Assembly (NCBI GenBank): GCA_948144175.1
Contig: CANXME010000494.1
Location: 1-64,000 of the forward strand
From: Closterium sp. NIES-65
Taxonomy: Eukaryota > Streptophyta > Zygnematophyceae > Desmidiales > Closteriaceae
Length of the DNA: 64,000 nt
Direction of reading: 5' to 3'
Both the position numbers and the translations under genes were made by a program. This document shows, piece by piece, positions 12,501 to 22,070 of this stretch (positions within the stretch are counted from its first letter, which is position 1; every line of letters begins with the position of its first letter). The notes beneath the pieces are model-generated. The model did no database searches. It was not told the origin of the DNA and was given only the letters and a program-made list of their open reading frames with translations.

Positions 12501-15500
12501 GAACCCCTGACATCCTAGCACCAACCAACGCACCCGGAACAGGGTGGTGTCACGGCCTTGTCAGCACTGCACATCACAAGGTGCACTGCACTGCACCGTA
12601 CCGCACTTCACCGTACCGCACCCTGACTCTGATAACGCACCCGGAACATGGTGGTATCCCAGAATGCCACGGCCTTGTCACCGCCGCACGTGACCAGATG
12701 GGGGGCAGCGCCGTGGATGCGCGCCAGGCTGATCCCCACCACCCCCCCGTCATGCGCCTTGGGGAGAGTGATCTTGGGCGCTTGCATACCTGATCACACC
12801 ACACCACACTACACTGCACCGCACTGCACCGCACCATACTCCAACTCTGAACGCACCCGGAACATGGTGGTATCCCAGAATGCCACGGCCTTGTCACCGC
12901 CGCACGTGACCAGATGGGGGGCAGCGCCGTGGATGCGCGCCAGGCTGATCCCCACCACCCCCCCGTCATGCGCCTTGGGGAGAGTGATCTTGGGCGCCAC
13001 CTCCTTTGCTGCGCTTGCTTGTGAGTCCGCCCCCCACATGACGAGAGTCCCGTCCGCTCCTCCTGATGCCAGCATCATCTGGGAAGCGGGATAGGAGAGC
13101 AAGGAATGGATTTGGGGAGGAAAGGGAGAGCCGTGCTGATGCCCACCAAAATTCCCGCCCTCCACATGACCAGCGTCCCGTCTGCTCCTCCTGATGCCTG
13201 CATCATCTGGGGGGAGAGTGAGGTACGGGAGTGCAGGGGAGGACTTTCAGGCGGGTGCAGCAAGGGAAGTAGTAGCGCTCCAAAAGTCCCGCCCCCACAT
13301 GACAAGAGTCCCGTCCGCTTCTCCTGATGCCAGCATCATCTGGGGGGGGAGTGAGGTATGGGAGCGCAGGGGAGGCAGAGAGAGAGCAAGGAAGGGGTTT
13401 GGTAGGAAAGGTAGAGCAAGGCTGATGCCCACCACCTCCCCGCCGTGCGCCTTGGGGAGAGTGAGCTTGGGCGCCACTTCCCTTGCTGCACTCGCCTGGG
13501 AGTCCGCCCCCCACATGACCAGCACACCATCCGCTCATCCTGATGCTAGCAGCATCTGGAGAAGGGATGGGAGAGCAGGAGCACGGGAGAGGGAGCAGGG
13601 AGGTGAGTATAAGAGGTACTGGGGAGAGTGAGCTTGGGTGCCACCTCCCCGGATGCGCTCGTTTGGGAATCCGCCCCCCACATGACCAGCACTCCATCAG
13701 CACCGCCTGATGCCAGCAGCATCTGAGCAGGGTGACGGATGAGAGAGCATCGAGGGTACAGAGGGCGAGAGCAAAGGAAGGGGTTAGGATAGTTAAGGGA
13801 GAGCCAGGCGAATACCCACCACTCCCCCGTCATGAGCCTTGGGGAGAGTGAGCTTGGGCGCCACTTCCCTTGCTGTGCTCGCCTGAGAGAGTTCGCTCCC
13901 CACATGACCAGCATGCCTGAGAGTTGGAGAGGGAGACCAGGGAGGGTGAGCAGGCAAGAGAGAGGGACAAGATCCGTGTTTGTTGTGTGGCCCACTTGTC
14001 CGCCCATGTGCTGCCCTGCCCTCTTCCCTTACCACGCCCACCTCCCCTTTGCACTCACCTCCCTATTGCCCGCCATGAAGGGCAGCAGGCAGTGCACTGC
14101 GCCCTTGTTCCCTCTTGTGTGTGTGTGTCCCATCCACCCGCACATGTGCAGCTCCGTCCCTCCCGTTCCCATGCCCTTTCTCCTAGCCTCCCACCCGTCC
14201 TCACCTCCCCATTGCCCGCCATAAAGGGCAGCAGGCAGTGCACTGCGCCCTTGTGCCCTCCTGTGAACTTGCGCGATATCTGAGGGGCGAATAGGGAGGC
14301 AAACAGAGAGGCAGGGAGGGGAGGCATGGAGGCAGACAAAAGCAGGCGGAGTCACATAGATTAAACGGACACAGACACAAGGAGGGTCCCGGACAGACAG
14401 AGACAGGCAGGGATGGGCAGAAATACGCACCGGGACAGGAGCAGAGGGATAAGGTTGGGGCCCGAGCAGCAAGAAAGAGCGAGTCAGGAAAGCAAAAGCG
14501 CGTTCAGAAAAAGTGGATCTTCGAGTGGCGAAAATCAGTGCAGGCTTTGTTCACCTGCCAGCCACCTGCCAGCCACCTGCCAGCCACCTGCCAGCACGCT
14601 CGCGGCTCACCTGCCAGGTTGCGAGGGAGAGCACCCGAATGGCTCCATCAGGCCCTCCAAAGCACGCAAAGGGACCGTCGCCCAGCGCACTGGAGCGAGG
14701 TAGAAACTCCACACTGGTGAGGAGAGGGGGTTGTGGGGGGGAGGAGGTGGGGAAGGAGGTGGGGGAGAAAACAAAGAGAAGCATTAGCTCGCAGCCAGTT
14801 TCATTTCAACAAGTTGATGGCGTCACATTGAGCCCATTCTGGATTCTTAGAAGAATGCTCACAATGTCTATCAACTCATCAAAGTGGAAAGAGACTGGCA
14901 GCAATTTGGGAATGACCTTTCAGAGTTCTCAGGAAAATTCTACAGCTCCTCCCATCTCACCAAAGCAAAAATAAACTGTCAAGCAGCAGGGTGGGAGTGT
15001 CCTGTGAGAGTTTTCAGAAGCATGCCACAGCTCAAAACTCCTCTTGGCTTACCAGAGTGAAGAGCGATTGTTATGCAACAAACTCCTCTTAACTCACCAA
15101 AGCGGAGAGCGGTTGTCCAGCAGCAGCTTGGGGATGTCTTTTGTTCTCATCGTCACAAGGTCGGCGACAATCGCCTTGTTGTCACAGCATACAAACAAGA
15201 ACCGCCGCCCGCGCACCGCGGACGGGGCGGCGCCGATGGGCGGCACAAGGAGGCCGGCAGATGTAACGGTGGGGGATTCGGCTACTGCCGCCCGCGCAAT
15301 GGCTCCAGTCCAAAAGCGAACATCGTCGTCATAAAACTTAACGTCCTTCACTCTGGAGGGGTGTAACAGGTAGATGGGCAAATGGGACATGTGAAATGAG
15401 GAGTTCAGCCTGCTCAGCCGCCCTGCTGCTTGCACCACTGTTGCCCGGGCAATGGCTCCGGTCCATCGTCGTCATACAACTTAACGTCCTTCACTCTGGG

Positions 15501-16893
15501 AGGTGGTGGGGGAGCAGGGGATAGAGGGATTGGTGGTGGAATAGAGAGTAGGGCAGAGCATGTTAAACAGCAGGTGGGGGATACGGCCACTGCTGCTTGC
15601 ACCACTGCTGCCCGGGCAATGGCTCCTGTACAAAAGCGAACATCGTCGTCGTCATAGAACTTGACGTCCTTCACTCTGTGTGGGTGGGGGAGAAGGAAGG
15701 GACAGGTGATGGTGGGATGGGATGTGGGAGAAGGGGATAGAGGGAACAAAACGGGGGAAAAGGGGAATCGAAAAATAAGGGATAGGGGGAATAGGGGAGA
15801 GAGAGGCGCAGGAGGAAGCAAGGGGAGCAGGAAATAGGGGAGATATGGGATAGATGGAAGCAGGCACTGCTTGGTTGAGGGGGGAAGGTGGGCGTTGTGG
15901 TGCACAGTGGAACGGAGCAAGAGAAGCAGAAAGGGGTTCACCAAACGGAGCAGTGAAGAACGAGCGGCAGCAGAGGAATGAACACTCAGCCACGGAAAGG
16001 GATCCACCACACAGAGCTTTTGGACAGGGGGGAAGAGGTGCCGGTGTGTACTCACCCTCCTCCTCGTATGGCCTCTGCTCCCACTGCTGACGACCGTGTC
16101 TTGGCATCTGCAGGGAAGGAGAAAGCACGCCGCAGCAACAAGGAGAAAGAAGTGTATGGCGCTCGCACGTGCCTGCGTATCCGATTTGAAACGCGTGCGT
16201 AGTGCCAGCTAACTTCCGATTTGGTCACACAGAGAAAAAAGGGAGCAAGGCTGCAAAGGCACCGATTTCGCTCCTCCTTCCCATCAGCCCACTCACACAA
16301 CTGCTCCCCTACAGGCAACAACGCTAAGATCTAAGGGCACCCTAAGAAGTAATCCACTCACGCTCCTCCCCATCGGCGATGCGCTGCAGCTGCGCGTCCA
16401 CCAAACGGCGCTCGTCCACCCCCCCCGCGTTCACCTCGTATAGCACCTGCCGGGGCCACCAATGGGGTCAACAGTGTCATCAGTGCACCGATGGCAATCA
16501 TTACAAATACATTGGCATCATGAATTCACCTCATGCAGCACCTGCCAGCGCTACTAGTGTTATTGAGGATCATCAGTGCTGTCAGGCGCTGACAGTGCTA
16601 ATAGCTATAGACTATCAGGGCCATTGGTATCAGCACGTGAGCTTGCCAGCTGTCACCTGACAGCTACTCCAGGTGCTTTCCGAGTCGTATCAAACCGCGG
16701 CTCACCTCGAACAGCATTCCTAACTTACCCTCGAATTACAGGGTAAAGTACACACCTGGCGGTGTTCCCAGTCCCATACGACGACGTTATCGTGGCCGTC
16801 CGATGAGACGATCCACGGCAGCGTGGGGTGCACGTCCACGTGGTACACCTTCTCCGCGGTCGGCCGGAAGGCTTGTAACGAAATTGCGGACAT
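1..16893 (-). CDS. TWD40-2: TWD40-2 homologue, TPLATE complex subunit (3' end off window)
   Basis: Spliced gene whose exons, read on the minus strand, follow plant TWD40-2 (AT5G24710 family) in order. TWD40-2 is a twin beta-propeller plus solenoid subunit of the TPLATE/TSET complex, which acts at the plasma membrane in clathrin-mediated endocytosis. Phase-compatible GT-AG exons I can place: 16756-16893 (start ATG at 16893; AFRPT, WDWEHRQ), 16362-16446, 16056-16107, 15098-15352 ([14 protein letters not shown]), 14611-14713 ([13 protein letters not shown]), 14205-14279, 12857-13078 ([10 protein letters not shown]), 11868-11986, 11227-11320, 8853-8996 ([10 protein letters not shown]), 7470-7646, 6801-6877, 5802-5952 ([18 protein letters not shown]), 4908-5114, about 4600-4744, 3570-3788 ([15 protein letters not shown]), 2846-3035, 1933-2210, 1638-1730, 1158-1259, about 520-578. 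That is roughly 980 residues; land-plant relatives have about 1,380. Odd: many exons have tandem partial copies beside them, so the true transcript could use alternatives. Identity is from remembered family sequence, not a search. Confidence 0.9.
770..1259 (-). repeat. Exon 20 plus three tandem copies of its donor half
   Basis: The full exon is 1158-1259 ([20 protein letters not shown]...LPGLSKR, donor GTATGG). Copies of the 3' half plus donor recur at about 1031-1105, 912-985 and 772-830, each reading [15 protein letters not shown] and ending AAGAG|GT. Unit length is about 120-125 bp. Confidence 0.8.
2270..3035 (-). repeat. Exon 17 plus four tandem copies of its donor half
   Basis: Complete exon 2846-3035 ([20 protein letters not shown] then the basic/acidic stretch and [11 protein letters not shown]). 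Downstream at about 2690-2790, 2530-2620, 2370-2480 and a remnant near 2270-2310 the GELALLAM...[12 protein letters not shown] half and its GTGAGT donor are repeated with substitutions; one copy has a stop. Confidence 0.8.
3050..4105 (-). repeat. Exon 16 with tandem copies of both halves
   Basis: Complete exon 3570-3788. Two upstream copies of its acceptor half (SWETFKP.SGMLPE/S.HWTAWDP) lie near 3880-3945 and 4020-4100. Two downstream copies of its donor half (RPQFRCL.H.A.RGA.GG) lie near 3395-3505 and 3085-3195. Both splice sites of one exon have been multiplied independently. Confidence 0.75.
4500..4860 (-). repeat. Exon 15 and partial copies of exons 15 and 14
   Basis: Exon 15 begins at 4744 ([19 protein letters not shown], matching the TWD40-2 VIGL..GALLG motif). 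Its end is unclear because two donors, near 4615-4622, give different phases. A second copy of its 3' half with the same CGAGCTGGTGGGTTGG junction lies at 4500-4560. A copy of the last 20 bases of exon 14 lies at 4840-4860. Confidence 0.55.
4908..5700 (-). repeat. Exon 14 with three tandem upstream copies
   Basis: Exon 14 (4908-5114) encodes [20 protein letters not shown] and an Ala-rich linker. Copies of its acceptor half recur near 5150-5260, 5330-5430 and 5590-5695, each preceded by a purine-rich intron piece. The oldest-looking copy (5590-5695) has an internal stop. Confidence 0.75.
5514..5553. repeat. Perfect 20-bp palindrome plus half copy
   Basis: CTTTTGAGACGTCTCAAAAG at 5514-5533 is its own reverse complement; GACGTCTCAAAAGTC follows at about 5541. 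The same palindrome recurs at 18474-18493. Confidence 0.8.
5802..6115 (-). repeat. Exon 13 and one upstream duplicate
   Basis: Exon 13 is 5802-5952. An upstream copy of about its first 35 codons ([20 protein letters not shown]) spans about 6000-6115 with its own acceptor, then diverges. Confidence 0.8.
6724..6806 (-). repeat. 17-bp minisatellite made of the exon 12 splice donor
   Basis: On the minus strand the exon 12 end CCGGCAAGTAAGTAGGT is repeated about five times head to tail (plus strand ACTTACTTGCCGGACCT). Each unit contains a full consensus donor AA|GTAAGT; only the one at 6801/6800 follows the exon coding sequence. Confidence 0.85.
7050..7926 (-). repeat. Exon 11 with copies of acceptor and donor halves
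   Basis: The complete exon is 7470-7646. Acceptor-half copies (VAF...[10 protein letters not shown]) lie at about 7740-7800 and 7860-7926. Donor-half copies ([21 protein letters not shown]) lie at about 7355-7415, 7200-7265 and 7050-7110; the last has stops. Confidence 0.75.
8158..8310 (-). repeat. Intronic tandem repeat, about 45 bp x 3-4
   Basis: Units of GTGTGC(T/C)G(C/G)CC followed by a TAGTCA and CATGTGCATACCATACAATA core, between exon 10 and exon 11. I see no match to coding exons. Confidence 0.8.
8350..9550 (-). repeat. Exon 10 array: four 148-bp copies plus donor-half copies
   Basis: Full exon 10 is 8853-8996. Almost perfect 148-bp units carrying the acceptor half ([20 protein letters not shown]) and an intron piece repeat at about 9004-9151, 9152-9299, 9300-9447 and 9448-9550. 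Donor-half copies ([13 protein letters not shown]...QHQ|GTGAG) repeat on the other side near 8690-8750, 8520-8570 and 8360-8410. The near identity of the 148-bp copies indicates recent expansion. Confidence 0.85.
9552..10817 (-). repeat. 15-bp minisatellite, about 84 copies, grown from exon 10
   Basis: Plus strand GGCTGTGAGACTGCA (9582-10140) then GGCTGTGTGGCTGCA (10190-10817), with transitional units between. On the minus strand one frame reads SLQPH repeats, exactly the HSLQPH motif of exon 10, and the right end follows an acceptor and [12 protein letters not shown]. The unit length is a multiple of 3 and lacks stops in all frames, so an ORF runs 9522-10826. Small indels near 9970, 10140-10215 and 10350 shift the frame. 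Confidence 0.9.
11086..11730 (-). repeat. Exon 9 array, 4-5 partial or full copies
   Basis: Exon 9 (11227-11320; [20 protein letters not shown], ending KKLK|GTGAGT) is preceded by acceptor-half copies at about 11380-11440, 11500-11575 and 11640-11726, and followed by a donor-half copy at 11086-11125 ([15 protein letters not shown]). A CTGC/CTGT simple repeat lies at 11022-11065. Confidence 0.75.
11868..12410 (-). repeat. Exon 8 and three acceptor-half copies
   Basis: Exon 8 (11868-11986, [20 protein letters not shown]) has upstream copies of its first 10-17 codons near 12075-12135, 12225-12285 and about 12385-12410, each separated by purine-rich intron sequence. Confidence 0.7.
12640..13925 (-). 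repeat. Exon 7 (WD40 blade) array, at least six partial copies
   Basis: Only 12857-13078 is complete (74 codons, [18 protein letters not shown] to FWDTTMFR). Donor half repeated at 12640-12780. Acceptor half repeated at about 13150-13215, 13270-13345, 13420-13560, 13620-13740 and 13810-13920, several with stops or shifts. If spliced in, copies would add partial WD blades. Confidence 0.8.
14063..14279 (-). repeat. Exon 6 and a donor-half copy
   Basis: Exon 6 is 14205-14279 ([20 protein letters not shown]). About 140 bp downstream its 3' half is repeated at 14063-14110 ([21 protein letters not shown]). Confidence 0.8.
15098..15690 (-). repeat. Exon 4 and two acceptor-half copies
   Basis: Exon 4 is 15098-15352. 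Copies of VKDVK(F/L)YDDD and the following TGAIARAAV segment lie at about 15590-15680 and 15420-15500, with their own AG acceptors but no complete exon. Confidence 0.75.
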
Positions 16894-18473
16894 GACGATA
16901 CCGCGGATATGCGAAACGATGGAGATGCGACGCGAACGTCTAACGAGCCGTTAGTGGATACTAGAACACGTAGGCAGTCACGAGCGGAGGCAAGAAGCGT
17001 GAATAGCGGCGCAATAAGCGCGAAAGCACTCCGCGCTTCGAGGTGCCCTCGCTTTCCCTGTCAAGTACCCCCCTAAGATACCACTTATAACTGCGAAACA
17101 CACTACTAGAGCCTCATCAAGTCAGCTCCCTCAAGAGCTTTATGCTGCGAAGTATAATGGGGTAGGGTAAGCTCGCCGCGTGCCGCTACCGTCAAAAACT
17201 TCCTAATTTGCCTTAGAGAGGTCTAGAACATGCGGTTCGCAGGACCACCCTAACCTCATTGCACAGATCACAGCATAAATCCAACACAATGCCTTGCATC
17301 AAAATTAGAAGCATTGGCTGGCATCTAGACTCTAGGTTTGACCCCAGGTTGTTCTGTTCTGCACCAAGTCTGGACGAACTTCCGTGGTTCAACTTCATTG
17401 CGCAACAGAGGTATTTCTCGGCATTCTCGAGGCAAAGGGTATTGGATGAACGACCGAGACCTTTGAATTCAGCTTCAGCTGGGGTTCATTTCCTATCATG
17501 TGCCTTGAATGACCCGCACTTGGAACGCGTTCGTTTTTGTTCGAGCCCATTCCGGCAACAAGCGTGTGCGAAGGCACAATACACTGGTTTCGTCCTCGTT
17601 AATGTTACTACTTTGAACTTGTGATTCTCCAAAACATTACCAAGCGTTCTGGACTCCGTCCTTTTTGTAGCACCAAAACAATGCCTGATTGACATTATGC
17701 TTATGAAGCGTACAATACTGCGTATCTTATCGAGTGTGCAACACAAATACCCAGTCAAACTCTTCAGGTGTACCGTACAGTATGCTCTGCTCCGTGCTTA
17801 CAGCCTCGGAAGCGCCATAATCGGCGGATTTATGACTAGATGCGCAAATTCTAACGAGCCGCAATACCATACTCGGCCAAATCTTGGCGTCGTCGTCCTG
17901 CCGCTTCGATTGTAGTCGTAGACTGCCGCTAGTATGAGGGCGAATGTTACGTTCGAGTTTTGAGACAGCGTAGGGAACGACGGATGCCACGACCGAAACC
18001 TGTCGGCTAAGCGTTGCGGCCATGTATGCAGTTGGTATTATAGGGCGAATGCCGCCAAGAGAAATATGAGCGGTTAGCGGTTACACAGTATTGCAGCACG
18101 CGCACAGACTGTTGACACAGACTGCTCACACTGACTGCTGACTCAGATTCCTGACACTGACTGCTGACTCAGATTCCTGACACTGACTGCTGACAGCGAG
18201 TATCGCATACGCTTGAGAAAGGGGGTGTCGACCGCGTGTGTAAATCGCGGGGTCAATGTTCAGAGTATGCTTCTTCGTGCTCTCTTATTGCTAGGGATGT
18301 AGGCAACGAGACGCCCTTCTGAAGAGTAGGCAATACTATTTCTTCTATAACCAAGGCGCCTTTTCGTACTGATTCACGCAGTCATTGCATTCGTCGACGA
18401 GCTTCGCCACACCGAACGGTAAAAACAGAGTCGTAAGCAACATGTCCATCTCCGCAACCTCACCCCACCTCCA
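16894..18473. other. Intergenic region between divergent genes
   Basis: Holds the upstream sequences of the minus-strand TWD40-2 homologue and the plus-strand gene at 18883. Three to four copies of GACACTGACTGCTGACTCAG lie at about 18110-18195. A 98-codon minus ORF (17727-18023) begins with a basic, Ser/Val-rich N-terminus resembling an organelle presequence, but nothing supports it further. I see no RNA gene here. Confidence 0.5.
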
Positions 18474-18494
18474 CTTTTGAGACGTCTCAAAAGT
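18473..18494. repeat. Second copy of the 20-22 bp palindrome
   Basis: CTTTTGAGACGTCTCAAAAG at 18474-18493, extended by A/T to 22 bp. Identical to 5514-5533. Confidence 0.85.
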
Positions 18495-18539
18495 ATCAAA
18501 GGCGCCTCCACTCGCACAGAACCGCCATCCCCATCCCAC

Positions 18540-18880
18540 CATCGCCGCGCCAGTGCCGTCTTACACTCGCTGCACCTTCCATCTCCTACTCGCCTTTCAT
18601 TCCCACTCCCACTCCTCGCGCCGTGCCTTCCCTACCCACGGCTTAATTTCCATCCCATCCCTTCCCGCCCTTTCCCTCCAATTAGCTTCCTTCCTTTCCC
18701 TTCCCTTCCCTCCCCCTCCCATCCCTTCCCCCCCTTTCCCTCCAATTCACTTCCTTCCTTTCCCTTCCCTTCACCTTCCCCTTCCCCTACTCCTACCCCT
18801 TCGTTCCTTTCCCTTCCCTCCCCTCCCCTCACCCCTCCTCCCCTCCCGTCCCCTTCCGTCCCTTCCCTTCAATCCAACGC
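18540..18880 (+). other. Long polypyrimidine leader tract
   Basis: Almost pure C/T made of CCCTTCC-type units, ending in CAACGCAG immediately before the ATG at 18883. It may be a 5' UTR or the polypyrimidine end of a leader intron whose acceptor is that AG. Confidence 0.5.
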
Positions 18881-18882
18881 AG

Positions 18883-21800
18883 ATGGATCCTTTGTTACCT
18901 GGTAACCATGCAGGTTCTGCCTGCAGTGCACCTCTGGCCTCACGAAATGGATCCCCAGGACGCATCATGGGTGTAGCGTCTCAAGGCTTATATGCGGCTG
19001 GCTCTCCAAGCTTATATGGAGGTTCTCCCACGAATGGGGGATCCACATGGTTTGCCGGTTCCCCTGTATACGCTGGTGCCGGCGGTGCTGGCAGTGGTGC
19101 TGGTGGGACTGCTGGCGGTGGCGGTGGTGCTGATTACGCTACTGGTGCAACCGGTGTTGCTTCTGCTGCTTGTGCTGCTACTACTGCCACAGCTGCTGCT
19201 CCTGCTGCCGCTGCTTCTGCTCCGTGTGTGCTGGGCAGTAGGAAGCGGGGGAGGGTGTTTGCAGAGGATGAGCTGGTGCTGGACAACTTCTTCAGCAGCA
19301 AACGGTACATGAGCGCGGTGGGTATATTAAATTGTGTATAAATAGCTCTATAACGAATAGCACTATAACGGGTACCGAGGGTGTTTGCAGAGGATGAGCT
19401 GGTGCTGGATAACTTCTTCAGCAGCAAACGGTACATGAGCGCGGTGGGTGTACTAAATTGTGATTTATAAGGAGTAGCACTACAGCGAGTAATCCCCTCT
19501 ACAGCAAGTAGCACCAGTCGCAGAGTACCCAGAGGAGGGAGTCACATTAAGCATGAACTCACATGCACATTCCAACCAAATAACATGCACGCCCCAGCTT
19601 ACGCTCATGGCCTCCCTGTCCCCTCGTGCCTTCCTCTCCATGCCTCATCTTCCCCAGCTGATCACCAAGAGCCTCACCAACCTGTGAGAGGGAGACACTC
19701 ACATGCACACCCCACTTCTCAAGTACCACCTCCCCCCATCTCCCGCTCTCCCCTCTCCTTCCTGGCCTTGCCTTGCTCCAGCTGATCGCCAACAGTCTCA
19801 CCAACCTGCGAGTGGAGGACACCCACATGGCTGGAGGAGCAGCAGGCGGAGGAGGAGTAGCAGGCAGCCCAGCAGGAGCAGGCAGAGCAGCAGCAGCGGC
19901 AGCTGCACTGGCAGCAGCAGCAGCAGTGGCAGCAGGGCGAGGAGGATCCATGGCATCGCCGCCTCCTGCTGCAGCAGCTTGGGCGGGAGCAGCAGCAGGA
20001 GGGGCAGGGGGGGCGTCAGCAGCAGCACGGCCAGTATCACCAGCAGCGCTACAATTAGGGGCGCCTACCATTCGAATGGGTGCAAGTGCAGGTGCAAGTG
20101 CAGGTGCAGGTGCAAGTGCAGGTGCAGGTGCAGGTGCAAGTGCAGGTGCAGGTGCAGGTGCAAGTGCAGGTGCAGGTGCAACAGGGTTTCCCGGCCCCCA
20201 CACCAGCTCCTCCCCTGCTTCTGCGGTTTCAGGTGGTTTCTCAGGTGGTTCACCAGGTGCACCCAGCGCTTTTGTGGGGCTGCATTTACCTCCTGAGGCC
20301 CTGTTGCTGTCTCCTGGGGCGACGGAGACCACACAAACTGGCAGCGCTCGATCCGCCTCTCCATTTGCCAGCCACAAGTAAGCATCGCGCCTGGAACATT
20401 CGTATTTTATGTGCTGAAGGTCCTGAATTTTGATGAGGAGGATATTTTCCTTCATTCTGCGCATCAGTATTATGCCACTCTTCAAACTTGTGTTTTTTAC
20501 GTGGTTATTGATTACACCACCTGTAGTGATTTTCCTTTTTATGTTCTATCTATCCTTTTGTGCTTATAGCGAGGGCATGTCCTCCCCTGCAGAGTCCCTC
20601 TCAGAGGACAGCGAGGAGAGTGTTGGGTGGAGGGCTGCTGCTGCTGCTGCAGCCGCTTGTGTCACCTCCCCCTTTTTCATCACATCAGCGTCAGCATCAA
20701 GAGCAGGAGCAGCAACAAGTGTAGCAGCGGCACCAGAAGCAGGAGCTACAGCAGGAGAAATAAGGACAGCAGCACAAGGAGCAGCAGCAGCCGGCTCTAT
20801 TGCACCCAGCTCAGAGCTCACCTACCCAAATCGCCCTCCCGCAGCCAGCACCTCCCCCTCCCGATCCCCCACGCTCACCTTCATCCCCCCCTCAGCCCCA
20901 TTTGTACACGGCAGTGGGGGTGAGAGGAACATCTCTCCAGCCTCTGACCGTCGTTATCGCTCCCCTAGCCCTCGCTCCTCCCCTCGTGCTCCCTTCACTT
21001 ATGCCATCAATAACAGTATTACCGGCAACCATACCACCGGCAGTGGTCTTAATGGTGGTAATACTCCCGCCAGTTTGCGGGCAGGTCAAAGTTTTCCCGC
21101 GCCGCTGCCCGGGCGGGACCCTCCCGCAAATGCTGGTATCTCCAACCTGGTTCGGGTACCGCCGGGTTTTTTGGGCAGGGGTCCGGGCAGTATCATAACC
21201 CGGGCGGCGCAGGGAAGGTTTTTGCATGACCAGCTGGACGGGCGGCTTCCTACGTCTCCTAATGACCCAAGTACTGCCAAGAATCTGCGGCGGGCGGCGC
21301 TGCTGCGATCTCAGATGATTCGAACTCAGAGCTCGTCGGGACTCAGTGACCCTGCTGCTGCTGCTGCTGTTGCTGCGGTTGCTGGAGGTGCTGCTGGTTG
21401 TGCTGGTGGTGCTGCTGCTGTTGCTGTTGGCTCAAATGTCCCTAGTGCTGGGGTTGGTGGTGCTGCTGCTGCTCTTCCTGCTCCTGTTGCTGCTGCTGAT
21501 GCTGGTTGTATGCATGCTGCTGTTAGTGGAATGGTGGAGAACGGTACAAGATGGCAAGCAGGGGTGACTGGTGCGGGGAGTCTGGAGGCGACAAGAGGAG
21601 CAATGGGGGAGAGGGGTGCTAGGGACGAGAGGGAGGAGAGGATGGAGGGAAGTGATGGTGCTGGTCAGTTGGGGTACGGTCGAATGGAGTTTAGTCATCA
21701 CACATGGGTGGACGGTGGTGCTGCTATGCCTGGTTCCTTCCCAACGCAGCAGCAGCAACAAGGGCAGCAGTGGCATCAGTGGCAGGGGCAGCAGCAGCTA

Positions 21801-22070
21801 CAACTAGCGCAGCAACAACAGCAGCAACAGCAGCAGCAGCAGCAGCAAGGGACCGCAGGCAACGATTGCCGAAGAAGCATGGAGGCTTTTGTAATGAGCC
21901 GAATATCGCCGCCCAGTTCACCCACGTCATCTGAGAGTGAGGAACAGGGGGGTTCGTCATGGGGTGTGGAGTGCAGTGGGGGTGGAGGGGAGGAGGAGGC
22001 CGTGCTTGCGAGATCGTGTTCTTCCACCCGCTCCAGCAATCCGTTTGGCCCAATAGATGAAATGAGCTGA
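18883..22070 (+). CDS. Three-exon gene, 843-aa low-complexity nuclear-like protein, unrecognised
   Basis: Model: exon 1 18883-19317 (145 codons, ends MSA|GTGGGT), exon 2 19782-20377 (acceptor TCCAG, donor AA|GTAAGC), exon 3 20570-22070 (acceptor TATAG, stop TGA). Phases 0 and 2 join cleanly to 844 codons including stop. The protein has Gly/Ala runs, a basic SRKRGRVF segment resembling a nuclear localisation signal, then DELVLDNFFSSKRYMSA joined to LIANSLTNLRVEDTHM; these two short blocks look like the conserved core. Later parts are Ala/Ser/Pro-rich with a Q run near 21790-21850 and an acidic C-terminus (SRISPPSSPTSSESEE, PFGPIDEMS). I do not recognise the family. Three coherent junctions across low-complexity DNA support a real gene. 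Upstream non-coding exons may exist. Confidence 0.6.
19250..19810 (+). repeat. Duplicated donor and acceptor halves around intron 1
   Basis: The end of exon 1 (RVFAEDELVLDNFFSSKRYMSA plus GTGGGT) at 19250-19325 is repeated at 19376-19450 (unit about 126 bp). The start of exon 2 (LI.(N/K)SLTNL) at 19782 has a degraded copy at 19655-19685. This is the same pattern as in the TWD40-2 homologue. Confidence 0.85.
20084..20182 (+). repeat. Hexamer-based coding minisatellite GGTGCA/AGTGCA
   Basis: GCAGGTGCAAGTGCAGGTGC repeats inside exon 2, encoding (Ala-Gly/Ser) repeats. Confidence 0.85.

Noticed and set aside
17727..18023. 98-codon minus-strand ORF with organelle-presequence-like start
   Set aside because: No splice partner, no recognised domain, and it lies in the shared upstream region of two genes; too weak to call.
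21346..21860. GCT/CAG runs in the plus gene as disease-type trinucleotide expansion
   Set aside because: Short, imperfect Ala/Gln tracts typical of low-complexity plant proteins; no unusual length.
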